Source of the DNA: Acetobacteraceae bacterium
GTDB lineage: Bacteria > Pseudomonadota > Alphaproteobacteria > Acetobacterales > Acetobacteraceae
Assembly: GCA_947455205.1 (NCBI GenBank)
Contig: CANGNF010000016.1
Span: 28,752 to 92,751 of the forward strand
Direction: 5' to 3'
DNA length: 64,000 bases
Shown: piece by piece, positions 1 through 7,875 of the stretch
How the letters are laid out: the number at the start of each line of letters is the position of its first letter
Position numbering within the stretch: position 1 is the stretch's first letter
Program-made: the position numbers and the translations under genes
The notes under the pieces: generated by a model
Database searches by the model: none
What the model saw: the letters and a program-made list of their open reading frames with translations, nothing else
Told to the model about the DNA's origin: nothing

Positions 1-1019
1 AGGCCGAAGACCCGAGCCTGTGGAACGACGCCACCGCCGCCAACACGCTGATGCGTGAGCGCGGCCGGCTGGCCGACCAGATCGACGGCGTCCACAAGCT
101 GGAAGCAGCCGTCCGGGACGCGCTGGAACTGGTGGAACTGGCGGAGGCCGAGGGCGACGCCGACACGGCGGACGCCGCGGTGGCCGACCTGGTGGCGCTG
201 GCCGAGGAAGCCAAGCGGCGCGAGATCGAGAGCCTGCTGTCCGGCGAGGCCGATGGCAACGACGCCTACCTGGAAGTCAACGCCGGCGCCGGCGGCACCG
301 AGGCCCAGGACTGGGCCGAGATGCTGCTGCGGATGTACCAGCGCTGGGCGGAAAAGCGCGGCTACAAGGCGGTGCTGACCGAACAGAGCGAGGGCGAGGA
401 AGCCGGCATCAAGTCCGCGACCTTGCAGATCAGCGGCCCCAACGCCTTCGGCTGGGCCAAGACCGAAACCGGGGTGCATCGGCTGGTGCGGATCAGCCCG
501 TTCGGCGGCAACGACAAGCGGCAGACCAGCTTTGCCAGCGTCTATGTCTACCCGGTGGTGGACGACAAGATCGAGATCGAGATCAACCCGGCGGACATCA
601 AGACCGATACCTTCCGTGCCTCGGGCGCCGGTGGGCAGCACGTGAACAAGACGGAATCGGGGGTGCGCTTCACCCACTTGCCGACCGGCATCGTCGCGGC
701 CAGCACCCAGGACCGCAGCCAGCACAAGAACCGCGCCATTGCCATGAACATGCTGAAGGCGCGGCTGTATGAGCTGGAGCTGCGGAAGCGCGAGGCGATC
801 AGCGCGGGGATCGAGGCCGGCAAGACCGATATCGGCTGGGGTCACCAGATCCGCAACTACGTGCTGCAGCCCTACCAGCTGGTGAAGGACCTGCGGACCA
901 ACGTGGAAAGCGGCAACCCCGCGGCGGTGCTGGACGGCGGGCTGGACGAGTTCATGGCCGCGGCCCTGGCGTCCCGCGTCGGCGCCACCCGCAGCGAGGC
1001 GAGTGCCAACGCCCGATGA
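1..1019 (+). CDS. prfB: Peptide chain release factor 2 (5' end outside window)
   Basis: Class I release factor that reads UGA/UAA stop codons in the ribosomal A site and triggers peptide release. The frame is open to the window's left edge and already reads RF2-like sequence from base 3 (EDPSLWND), so the N-terminus, including any programmed frameshift site, lies upstream. The GGQ hydrolysis motif is at bases 630-638 (SGAGGQHVNKTESGVR), and the SPF stop-recognition tripeptide at 495-503 identifies RF2 rather than RF1 (PxT). The stop overlaps the ATG of the next gene by 4 bases (ATGA). Identification is secure; only completeness is limited. Confidence 0.97.
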   Translation, partial: AEDPSLWNDATAANTLMRERGRLADQIDGVHKLEAAVRDALELVELAEAEGDADTADAAVADLVALAEEAKRREIESLLSGEADGNDAYLEVNAGAGGTEAQDWAEMLLRMYQRWAEKRGYKAVLTEQSEGEEAGIKSATLQISGPNAFGWAKTETGVHRLVRISPFGGNDKRQTSFASVYVYPVVDDKIEIEINPADIKTDTFRASGAGGQHVNKTESGVRFTHLPTGIVAASTQDRSQHKNRAIAMNMLKARLYELELRKREAISAGIEAGKTDIGWGHQIRNYVLQPYQLVKDLRTNVESGNPAAVLDGGLDEFMAAALASRVGATRSEASANAR

Positions 1020-2269
1020 GGGTCCTCTTCGTCCACCAGAACTTCCCTGGCCAGTACCGGCACATAGCGCCGGCGCTGGCGGCGCGGCCGGGCTACCAGG
1101 TGATCGGGCTGGGCGAGAACGCCGGCGAGGCGCTGCCGGGCGTGCAGCATGTGCGCTACAAGGCGCCGGAAGGCCCGGGCGCGGCGACGCATCGGTACAT
1201 CAAGCGGTTCGAGGGGGCGGTACGGCGCGGCCAGGTGGTGGCGCGGGCGGCGCTGGCCCTGCAGCAGCGCGGCTTTACCCCGGACATGATCTGCTGCCAC
1301 CCCGGCTGGGGCGAGGGCCTGTACCTGCGGGACATCTGGCCGGCGGCGCGGACGCTGTACTACTTCGAGTTCTACTACCAATCCAGCGGCGCCGATGTCG
1401 GCTTCGACCCCCCTGGCGCGCCGGTGAGCGTGGACGAAGCCTGCCGGGTGCGGACGCTGAACACGACGCACCTGCTCTCCCTCCAGGTGGCGGATTGGGG
1501 GCAGACGCCGACGGAATGGCAGCGCTCCCGCTTCCCGGACTGGGCGCGGCCGCGGATTTCCGCGGTGCATGAGGGGGTGGATACCACCCTGATCAAGCCC
1601 AATCCGGCGGCGCGCTACACCCTGGCGGATGGCCGGGTGCTGGCCCCGGGCGACGAGGTGATCACCTTCATCGGTCGCGGGCTGGAGCCGTATCGCGGCT
1701 TCCACACCTTCATGCGGGCACTGCCGGCGATATTGCGGGCGCGGCCGAACGCGCAGGTGGTGCTGGTGGGCGGCGACGACCCGCACTACGGCAGCAAGCC
1801 GCGCGACGCCGTCAGCTGGCGGGCGCAGTTGCTGGCGGAGTTGGAGGGGCAGCTCGACCTCAGCCGGCTGCACTTCACCGGTAAAATTCCGCATGCGGAA
1901 TTACAGGCGCTGTACAGCATCTCTGCTGCTCACGTTTATTTGACCTACCCCTTCGTGCTGTCGTGGTCGATGTTGGAGGCCATGGCGAGCGGCTGCCTGC
2001 TCATTGGTTCGGCAACCCCGCCGGTGGAGGAAGTGATCCGCCACGGCGAGAACGGCGTGCTGGTGGACTTCTTCAACCCCGGCGAGATAGCCGAAGCCGT
2101 GATCCACGCGTTGGAAAAGCCCAACGATTACAGGGAAATGCGGGCGCAGGCGCGGCGCACCGTGCAGGCCAGGTACGACCTGCGCTCGATCACCCTGCCG
2201 CAGCACCTGGCCCTGGTGGATGCGGTGGCCAGCAACCGGTTGCCTCCCAAATTGCCCAACTTGCCTTGA
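1016..2269 (+). CDS. GT-B fold glycosyltransferase, family 4-like
   Basis: A 417-residue predicted cytoplasmic or membrane-associated glycosyltransferase transferring sugar from a nucleotide-sugar donor; acceptor unknown. The N-terminal half (MRVLFVHQNFPGQYRHI) is the acceptor-side Rossmann domain. The C-terminal half has the donor-binding domain: a FIGRGLEPYRGF linker, a VVLVGGDD strand, and the ExxV-type region GSATPPVEEVIRHGENG near residue 335. No signal peptide or membrane segment is visible. It overlaps the prfB stop by 4 bases and is probably cotranscribed with it. GC content falls in the last 100 bases and the following spacer. Family assignment is firm; substrate and pathway (polysaccharide or glycoconjugate synthesis) are unknown. 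Confidence 0.85.
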   Translation: MRVLFVHQNFPGQYRHIAPALAARPGYQVIGLGENAGEALPGVQHVRYKAPEGPGAATHRYIKRFEGAVRRGQVVARAALALQQRGFTPDMICCHPGWGEGLYLRDIWPAARTLYYFEFYYQSSGADVGFDPPGAPVSVDEACRVRTLNTTHLLSLQVADWGQTPTEWQRSRFPDWARPRISAVHEGVDTTLIKPNPAARYTLADGRVLAPGDEVITFIGRGLEPYRGFHTFMRALPAILRARPNAQVVLVGGDDPHYGSKPRDAVSWRAQLLAELEGQLDLSRLHFTGKIPHAELQALYSISAAHVYLTYPFVLSWSMLEAMASGCLLIGSATPPVEEVIRHGENGVLVDFFNPGEIAEAVIHALEKPNDYREMRAQARRTVQARYDLRSITLPQHLALVDAVASNRLPPKLPNLP

Positions 2270-2304
2270 AAATGTCCTGAATTTGAGAGTACTGCGGCTG
2301 TAAT
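2266..2304 (+). promoter_or_regulatory. Possible promoter region before the OmpR-type regulator
   Basis: An AT-richer island interrupts the GC-rich background. TTGAAA at 2266-2271 could be a -35 box, and the sequence around 2290-2304 (ending TGTAAT) could supply a -10, but no pair has both good matches and 16-18 base spacing. The base composition suggests a promoter; the exact boxes are not supported. Confidence 0.25.
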
Positions 2305-2468
2305 GCATTTTTCAGGAAGCGATGGCATAGACTGTCGACGTGAACACCGTCGAACCCACGCCACCTTCCGCCAGCAATCCCGCCCTACCCGGGGTGGGCA
2401 CGAATTTTGCCGGGGCAGTTGCGAGTACCGGTGTCGAGAATATCTTCGCAGCGAACCACGAGGGCGTG

Positions 2469-3212
2469 ATGCGACGGATTGGTCTGAGCATCGTCGAGCA
2501 GGACACGCAGTACGGCGAGCAGCTGGTCGGCTATCTGGCCAACCAGGGCCTGCAGGCCGTGCTGGTGCCGGACCTGCCGGCGCTGTTCGCGCTGCTGCAG
2601 CAGCACCCGCCGCGCCTGGTAATGCTGGGCGAGAGCGGGGACGGTGGTTCCATGCTGCCGGTGGTGCGCCGCCTGCGCGACCTGTCGCGCGTTCCCTGCA
2701 TCGTGCTGTCCACCGAACCGGATGACACCAGCCATATCGTGACGCTGGAAGCCGGCGCCGACGATTTCATCGAGCGCAGCCTGCCGATGCGCGCGATCCT
2801 GGCGCGGATCCGCGCCGTGCTGCGCCGGGCGGAATGGCCGCCGGAACTGCTGGCCCCGATGCAGCCGGCCCCGGCCCCCATCCTGGCCGGGCCGCCGCCG
2901 AGCCGTGGCTGGAAGCTGCAACCGCAGCACCGCCGCCTGCTGCGCCCGGATGGGCTGGAATGCGACCTGACCACCGCGGAGTTCGACCTGCTGCGTCTGC
3001 TGGTCGAGGCCGGCGGGGTGCCGGTTTCGCGCGACGACATCTCCGCCACCGTGTTCCGCCGCAGCTTCCGCGCCGAGGACCGCACGGTGGACAACCTGGT
3101 GCTGCGGCTGCGGCGCAAGCTGGGCGGCGACCAGGAAAAGGCGATCAAGACGGTGCGTGGCGCCGGCTACATGTTCGCCGGCTTTGCCGACGCGCAGCTG
3201 CTGGTGGCCTGA
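2469..3212 (+). CDS. OmpR/PhoB-type DNA-binding regulator with degenerate receiver
   Basis: A 247-residue protein with a receiver-like domain (about 1-120) and a C-terminal winged-helix DNA-binding domain (about 150-245; hallmarks LTTAEFDLLRLL and VRGAGYMF). The receiver is atypical. The expected phospho-acceptor Asp after the third beta strand is Gly54 (RLVMLGESG), the conserved Lys-Pro is Arg-Ser (FIERSL), and the acidic pair is Gln-Asp. Aspartyl phosphorylation is therefore unlikely. Start: ATG 2469 has GAGGG upstream and sits directly before the first receiver strand; an in-frame GTG at 2340 would add 43 low-complexity residues. No partner kinase gene is adjacent. Targets unknown. Confidence 0.85.
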   Translation: MRRIGLSIVEQDTQYGEQLVGYLANQGLQAVLVPDLPALFALLQQHPPRLVMLGESGDGGSMLPVVRRLRDLSRVPCIVLSTEPDDTSHIVTLEAGADDFIERSLPMRAILARIRAVLRRAEWPPELLAPMQPAPAPILAGPPPSRGWKLQPQHRRLLRPDGLECDLTTAEFDLLRLLVEAGGVPVSRDDISATVFRRSFRAEDRTVDNLVLRLRRKLGGDQEKAIKTVRGAGYMFAGFADAQLLVA

Positions 3213-3264
3213 ACCGCCCCTTGGCGGCGTAGCGACCGGCGTGCCTTTTCCGCCCCGGCGCGGA

Positions 3265-3280
3265 GCGCGCTAAAGCGCGC
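3265..3280. terminator. Short hairpin between convergent genes
   Basis: A perfect 6-bp inverted repeat GCGCGC with a TAAA loop lies between the regulator's stop and the convergent gene, and includes that gene's stop codon. There is no T-tract, so intrinsic termination is only possible, not established. Confidence 0.3.
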
Positions 3281-4097
3281 GCAGGATCAGGCTGATCCCC
3301 AGGGCGCCGACCAGCGCACCGACCAGGGCACCGAACAGCACCTTCTGCCAGATATCCAGGCCCGGCGCCGCGGGCGCGCTGCCGGATTGGGCGGCCGGCA
3401 TGTCGTCCAGGCGGCGTTCCAGCCGCGCCAACCAGGTTTCCAGCGTGGCCAGCCGGTCCGCCACGCCCTGCTGCCCGCTGGCCAGCGCTTCCTGGGAAGT
3501 GATCACCGCGGCAAAGGCCTCAGCACCTGGCAGCCCGGCCAGGCGCCGGTCCAGCGCGATGGCCGTGGCCCCCACCTGGCCGGCCAGGGCCGCCTGCTGC
3601 GTCAGCGCGTCGTGCAGCGCCTTGGCTTCCGGCAGCCGCGCCAGGCGCTGCGCCAGTGCCGCCACATCAGCCTTCAGCCTTTCCAGTTCCGCTGACGCCA
3701 CCACGGGCGCAGGCGCCGGGGCGGCAGCGGCCGGGGCTTCCGCCGGGCGCCGGACCCGCAGCGGCACGCGCCGCTTGCTGCCATCCGCGGCCAGGCCGAA
3801 CAGGCGGAACTCGGCCACGCGCGGCAACAGCTCCGGCGCGACCGGCAGTTCGAAGGCGTGGCGGCCGTCGCCGATGCCATTGGCTTCCAGGTCCGGGCGC
3901 GGCCGGTCGGCGATGCCGCTGCTGATGAGCTGCTCGCCCAGGTACAATTCCAACTGCAGCCGGTGCCCGGGCCGCGAGCCGTCCAACGCCCAGCCCGTGA
4001 GGTTGCGCGGCCCCGCACGCTCGGCCAGGCCATGGATGTCGGGGGGCGTGTCGGTCGTGGTGGCGGCGGTATCGGAAGCGACCGGAAGGTCCATCAT
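3270..4097 (-). CDS. Hypothetical membrane-anchored protein with coiled-coil middle
   Basis: A 275-residue protein I cannot assign to a named family. Residues about 25-115 form a beta-rich module (GWALDGSRPGHRLQLELYLG, RPDLEANGIGDGRHAFEL) that resembles a domain I associate with glycosyltransferase or methyltransferase proteins of Acetobacteraceae. Residues about 130-245 are Ala/Leu/Gln/Arg-rich and look helical or coiled-coil. The C-terminus is one hydrophobic segment (VLFGALVGALVGALGISL), so it is probably tail-anchored. ATG 4097 has AAGGG about 7 bases upstream. It may act in envelope polysaccharide metabolism, but that rests only on the N-terminal resemblance. Confidence 0.65.
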   Translation of the reverse strand: MMDLPVASDTAATTTDTPPDIHGLAERAGPRNLTGWALDGSRPGHRLQLELYLGEQLISSGIADRPRPDLEANGIGDGRHAFELPVAPELLPRVAEFRLFGLAADGSKRRVPLRVRRPAEAPAAAAPAPAPVVASAELERLKADVAALAQRLARLPEAKALHDALTQQAALAGQVGATAIALDRRLAGLPGAEAFAAVITSQEALASGQQGVADRLATLETWLARLERRLDDMPAAQSGSAPAAPGLDIWQKVLFGALVGALVGALGISLILRAL

Positions 4098-4335
4098 TGT
4101 TGCCCTTGATGCCTGCGCCTGCCGCCTGCGGAAGCTGGTCGGCCCCCGCGGGCCAGCCGCCGCCGGCCTGCCTAATCCCGGCGCCCGCGGCGCAGCCGCG
4201 CTGCGTCGCCGGCCGGGTTGGCTTCAACTCCGGGTAGCACGCGGCCGCGCCGCACGGCAAGCACTCGCCGGCGGTTTCGCCGCGCGGAAAGGCCGGGAAA
4301 GCCTGGGTTTACGGCGGTTTAACCGCCGCCTCGCC

Positions 4336-4725
4336 TCAGGCGACCAGGTTATGGGCAGGGATGAAGATTCGGATATGCACGCGCGGCAGCAACCGGGCTG
4401 GCACCAGGGCCAGCACTTCGGCCGTCCAGGAGGATGGCGGCGTGAGCTCGGCGCCGCGCCGCCCCTTGGGCGCCGGGGCGGCCAGGCCGGGCCAGCCGCT
4501 GGGGTATTGCTCCAGCGCCATGCCGTCTTCCGCCGGCAGCCACCCCAGGGGCTCGCCCTGCAGGGTGCGGATCTCCAGCCGATGCCGCCCGGCATCGCGG
4601 CCCGGGCAGAGCCGCAGCGGGGCACCGGGCCGCAACTGCAGCAGCGCGTCGGGGCTGGCATGTTCGCGCAAGCCGATGATGTAGCTGTCGAAGCCCTGTG
4701 CTTCACCGGCACCCTGAACTGACAC
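4336..4725 (-). CDS. Small HIRAN-like domain protein
   Basis: A 129-residue protein with no signal peptide. The N-terminal 75 residues resemble a HIRAN domain: an exposed small beta barrel with the pattern FDSYIIGL, LRPGAPLRLCPG, HRLEIRTLQGEPLGWLPAED. HIRAN domains bind DNA ends or stalled forks in SNF2 and HLTF-type proteins, but stand-alone bacterial versions are poorly characterised. The C-terminal part is a second beta/alpha stretch ending HIRIFIPAHNLVA. The start is GTG 4725 with GGGGGCG a few bases upstream. Its 5' neighbour is the divergently transcribed racemase gene. Assignment is by visual pattern only. Confidence 0.55.
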   Translation of the reverse strand: MSVQGAGEAQGFDSYIIGLREHASPDALLQLRPGAPLRLCPGRDAGRHRLEIRTLQGEPLGWLPAEDGMALEQYPSGWPGLAAPAPKGRRGAELTPPSSWTAEVLALVPARLLPRVHIRIFIPAHNLVA

Positions 4726-4892
4726 GCTTCGCCCCCTGGTTATGGGGACTATGTGGTCCGGCAGGGGCGTCGGCGCAGCTAACAGAGCCGCGAGCGCCGC
4801 CGGCCGTGAAACCCGGCTTGAACCGCTGGCCGTTCTGCCGTGGACTGCGCGGGCCTGGACGGAGCCGCCCGGGCCACCGAGGGAACCCCGCC

Positions 4893-5750
4893 ATGGCCGC
4901 CGCGCGCTACCGCTTCCTGCTGATCAACGCCTTTTCGCTGCCTGGGGAGGCCAATTACGGCATGCGCCCGAATGGCGGGCCGAAGGAGGGGCGGCTGATG
5001 AACCACGCCAGCGTGGCCCACCTGCTGGCCGATGTGGACTGGGACCTGCACGACGGCGCGCTGGCGACGCATGGCAACCATCCCGTGGAGACGCGCGAGG
5101 AGTTCGCCATCGTCGGCGTCAATCGGTTGAAGATCGTGCGCGAGGCCTGCGCGAGCGGGAAGTACAACGGCATCGTGCTGCTGGGCGGCGGCGACCCGGG
5201 CTTCGAGGAGGCGCGCGAGATCGGCCGGCGCTTCCGCATTCCCGTGACCAGCTGCGCCCACGCGCAGATGCACCTGGCCAGGTTGCTGGGCAACCGCTTC
5301 ACGGTGATGGACATCTCGGAGGCGCACAACATGCACATGGCCATGCTGGTGCGGCATTACGGGTTCGCGCCCAACTGTGCCTCGATCCGCAACCTGAACT
5401 ACCCGCTGCCGCGCCCGGTGCTGCCGAACGACCGGCCGATGGCCGAGGAGAAGGCGAAGTCCGACCGCGGTGAGCGCAGCGAGATGGTGGAGGCCGCCGT
5501 GGCGGCGGCGGTGGACGCCATTGAGAATGACGGCGCCGAGAGCTTCATCATCGGCTGCTCGGCGGCGTATTGGCTGGCGCCGGTGCTGCAGGCCCGGCTG
5601 GACGCGCTGGGCTGGGAGGCCCCGGTGCTGGAAGGCTATCGCTGCGCGATCGAGCAGGCGAAGACGCTGGTGAACCTGGGGCTGGACGTCTCCGGCCTGG
5701 CGATGCCGAGCGACAACCCCAGGGCGTGGCGGGCGAAGAAGTACGTCTAG
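4893..5750 (+). CDS. Asp/Glu/hydantoin racemase-superfamily protein
   Basis: A 285-residue cytoplasmic protein of the Asp/Glu racemase fold, which normally uses two cysteines as acid/base for racemisation, or one cysteine for decarboxylation or isomerisation. The second site is present (Cys222 in FIIGCSAAYW). The first is not: the segment reads LLGGGDPGF, with Gly where hydantoin racemases have Cys before GDPG. A nearby Cys121 (TSCAHAQ) might substitute structurally. ATG 4893 follows GAGGGA by about 8 bases; the reading frame extends 65 codons further upstream without racemase-like sequence. It converges on the citramalyl-CoA lyase-like gene. Substrate unknown; two-base racemisation is doubtful. 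Confidence 0.8.
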   Translation: MAAARYRFLLINAFSLPGEANYGMRPNGGPKEGRLMNHASVAHLLADVDWDLHDGALATHGNHPVETREEFAIVGVNRLKIVREACASGKYNGIVLLGGGDPGFEEAREIGRRFRIPVTSCAHAQMHLARLLGNRFTVMDISEAHNMHMAMLVRHYGFAPNCASIRNLNYPLPRPVLPNDRPMAEEKAKSDRGERSEMVEAAVAAAVDAIENDGAESFIIGCSAAYWLAPVLQARLDALGWEAPVLEGYRCAIEQAKTLVNLGLDVSGLAMPSDNPRAWRAKKYV

Positions 5751-5757
5751 CCCGGGT

Positions 5758-6618
5758 TCAGCGGGCGCGCGCCAGCACCTTGCGGGCGCGGTCCACCACC
5801 GGCAGGTCGATCATCGCACCCTCGAAGGCGACGGCGCCAAGGCCCTTGGCCAGCGCTTCCTCGAAGCAGGCGATCAGCCGGCGGGCGCGGTCCACCTCGG
5901 CGGCGGAGGCACCGTATTCCTCGTTGATGATCGGCACGTGCAGCGGGTGAATGCAGGCGGCGCAGCCGAAGCCGAGCTTGCGCGAGCGCTGCAGGCTGGT
6001 GCGGTAGCCGTCCAGGTCGGAGAAATCGGCGAAGGCGCCGACGCTGCCCAGCGGCAGAATGCCGGCGGCGCGGCAGGCCGCGATGTTCATCATGGCGAAG
6101 ACGTACATCGCGTCCGCGCCCGGCACGGCTTCCAGCTCGGTGGCCAGGTCCTCGCTGCCGACGCCCATGGCGGCCATGCGCGGGTCGGCGGCGGCGATGG
6201 CGTTGAGGTTGGCCAGCGCCGCCGGGGTTTCCACCAGCGCGATGAAACGCGTTTGGCCGACGGGAATGCCGACCGCGGCTTCCCGCACCGCGACCACTTC
6301 GCTGAGCAGCTTGATGTGCTCGGCGCCCATGACCTTGGGCAGCATCAGCACGGAAACGCCGGGGATCACCGCGGCCTCGATATCCGGCACCGCCAGTTCC
6401 AGCTGGCGGTTGATGCGGACGCAGACGGCGCCGCCAGCCTGGCCCACGGTCTTCACCGCCGCCGGCAGCGCGGCGCGGGCGGCCAGCTTCTCGGCCGGCG
6501 GGATGCTGTCCTCCAGGTCCAGGATGACGACATCGGCGCCGCGGGTATGCGCCTTGGCCACGAACTTCTCGGCCGTGGCGGGCACGAACAGCAGGGAACG
6601 CCAGTTGGGAGCAGCCAT
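5758..6618 (-). CDS. HpcH/HpaI-CitE family CoA-ester lyase, probable citramalyl-CoA lyase
   Basis: A 286-residue TIM-barrel protein of the citrate lyase beta/malyl-CoA lyase group, which cleaves 3-hydroxyacyl-CoA esters in an Mg-dependent retro-Claisen reaction. Visible family features are the start WRSLLFVPATAEKF, the metal and substrate regions VVILDLEDSIPP and VRINR, and the Mg-binding Glu in FIALVETPAAL. It is last of four minus-strand genes and starts 3 bases after the CoA-transferase stop. With the CoA-transferase and MaoC-type hydratase, the simplest role is cleaving citramalyl-CoA to acetyl-CoA and pyruvate. Malyl-CoA or beta-methylmalyl-CoA cleavage are alternatives. Confidence 0.85.
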   Translation of the reverse strand: MAAPNWRSLLFVPATAEKFVAKAHTRGADVVILDLEDSIPPAEKLAARAALPAAVKTVGQAGGAVCVRINRQLELAVPDIEAAVIPGVSVLMLPKVMGAEHIKLLSEVVAVREAAVGIPVGQTRFIALVETPAALANLNAIAAADPRMAAMGVGSEDLATELEAVPGADAMYVFAMMNIAACRAAGILPLGSVGAFADFSDLDGYRTSLQRSRKLGFGCAACIHPLHVPIINEEYGASAAEVDRARRLIACFEEALAKGLGAVAFEGAMIDLPVVDRARKVLARAR

Positions 6619-6621
6619 GTC

Positions 6622-7875
6622 TCAGAGTCCTTCGAAAGCGGCGCCGGAGGCGAGCATCGCCTCGATCTGTGTCTCGGGGTAGCCGAGGGCGGCCAGCACG
6701 CCGCGCGTGTCACGGCCCAGTTGCGGTGCTGGCAGGGTTTCCTGCCGCATGCCGCCGCTGAACTTGTTGGCCACGCTGGTGCGGCGGATGCGGCCCTCGG
6801 TCGGGTGGTCGTCGAAATTCCAGAAGCCGGTGTCCAGCAGATGCGGGTCTTCCAGCAGGTCGTCGATGCTGTTGTAGCGCGCCGCCGGCACGTCGCAGGC
6901 CGCGAAGATCTCCAGCCATTCGGCGGTGGTCTTCTGCGCCAGGCCCTCCACGCGGACCTTGAAGAAGGCGTCCGCGTTCTGCGTGCGGGTGATGGCGGTG
7001 TTGAAGCGCGGGTCGTCCTTCAGCTCCGGCTTGCCGATGGCGGCGAAGAAGGCGAAGGCCTGCGCGTTGTTGTTGGGGCCGACGGTGATGTAGCCATCCA
7101 GCGTCGGCAGCGGGCGGTAGTCCGGGCTCAGCAGACGCGCGTCGCCGGTGGGGCCTTCCGGCGGGTCAAAGGTGGCGGCGCCGAGATGCTCTGACGTGAC
7201 GAAGCTGGCCATGTTCTCGAACATCGGCACGTCGATGGCCTCGCCCACGCCGGTCTTCTCCCGCCGATACAGCGCGAAGCCGATGGACTGCGCGGCGATC
7301 AGGCCGGTGGTGTGGTCGGTCATCACCATGGGCACGAAGCGCGGTTCGCCGATGGCGCGGTGGAAGGTGCCGGCGACGCCCGAGAGCGACTGGATGATGG
7401 GGTCATAGGCCGGGCGGTTGTAGTAGCGGCCGCCACGGCCGAAGGCGAGGATGCTGCAATGGATCAGCCGCGGGTTGGCGGCCGAGAGCGAGGCGTGGTC
7501 CAGCCCCGCGCGCAGCAGCGCTTCCGGCCGCACGTTGGAGACGAAGACGTCGGCCTCCGCGATCAGCGCCTTCAGCGCCGCCAGGCCTTCCGGCTGCTTG
7601 ATGTTGAGGCCGATGCTGCGCTTGTTGCGGTTGAAGTTGATGAACTTGCCGCTCATCGCCGGCGTGCGCGAACCAGCGGCGAGAAAACGCAGGATATCGC
7701 CGCCGGGCGCTTCCACCTTCACCACATCGGCGCCCTGGTCGGCCAGGGTGCGCGTGCAGATCGGCCCCACCACCACGGTGGTGAGGTCCACGACCTTCAC
7801 GCCATCAAGCGGGCCGGTTTGGACCGGCCGATTCACGCTCTGCGCTTGCAGCGCTCCGTCGTCGGCTGGCGCCAT
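6622..7875 (-). CDS. Class III (CaiB/BaiF) CoA-transferase
   Basis: A 417-residue cytosolic enzyme that moves CoA between carboxylic acids through an Asp-anhydride intermediate. The family start PLDGVKVVDLTTVVVGP and the region NFNRNKRSIGLNIKQPEG are clear. ATG 7875 overlaps the upstream hydratase stop (TGATG), implying translational coupling; a TTG one codon earlier is less likely. The first 20 or so residues before PLDGVKV are an unusual extension encoded by a palindromic repeat (7811-7873) that also occurs at 12773. By context it probably activates a C5 dicarboxylate such as itaconate or mesaconate (ict/mct-like); homology alone cannot give the substrate. Confidence 0.88.
   Translation of the reverse strand: MAPADDGALQAQSVNRPVQTGPLDGVKVVDLTTVVVGPICTRTLADQGADVVKVEAPGGDILRFLAAGSRTPAMSGKFINFNRNKRSIGLNIKQPEGLAALKALIAEADVFVSNVRPEALLRAGLDHASLSAANPRLIHCSILAFGRGGRYYNRPAYDPIIQSLSGVAGTFHRAIGEPRFVPMVMTDHTTGLIAAQSIGFALYRREKTGVGEAIDVPMFENMASFVTSEHLGAATFDPPEGPTGDARLLSPDYRPLPTLDGYITVGPNNNAQAFAFFAAIGKPELKDDPRFNTAITRTQNADAFFKVRVEGLAQKTTAEWLEIFAACDVPAARYNSIDDLLEDPHLLDTGFWNFDDHPTEGRIRRTSVANKFSGGMRQETLPAPQLGRDTRGVLAALGYPETQIEAMLASGAAFEGL
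7811..7873. repeat. Palindromic repeat copy B, inside the CoA-transferase N-terminus
   Basis: About 62 bases matching the segment at 12773-12838 in order, with small gaps. They share GGCCG, TTTGG, the exact 14-mer CCGGCCGATTCACG (7824-7837) and downstream GCGC, TGC and GCGCT blocks. This copy is palindromic (CCGGT TTGG ACCGG stem) and encodes the atypical extension before the CoA-transferase's conserved start. Confidence 0.4.
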
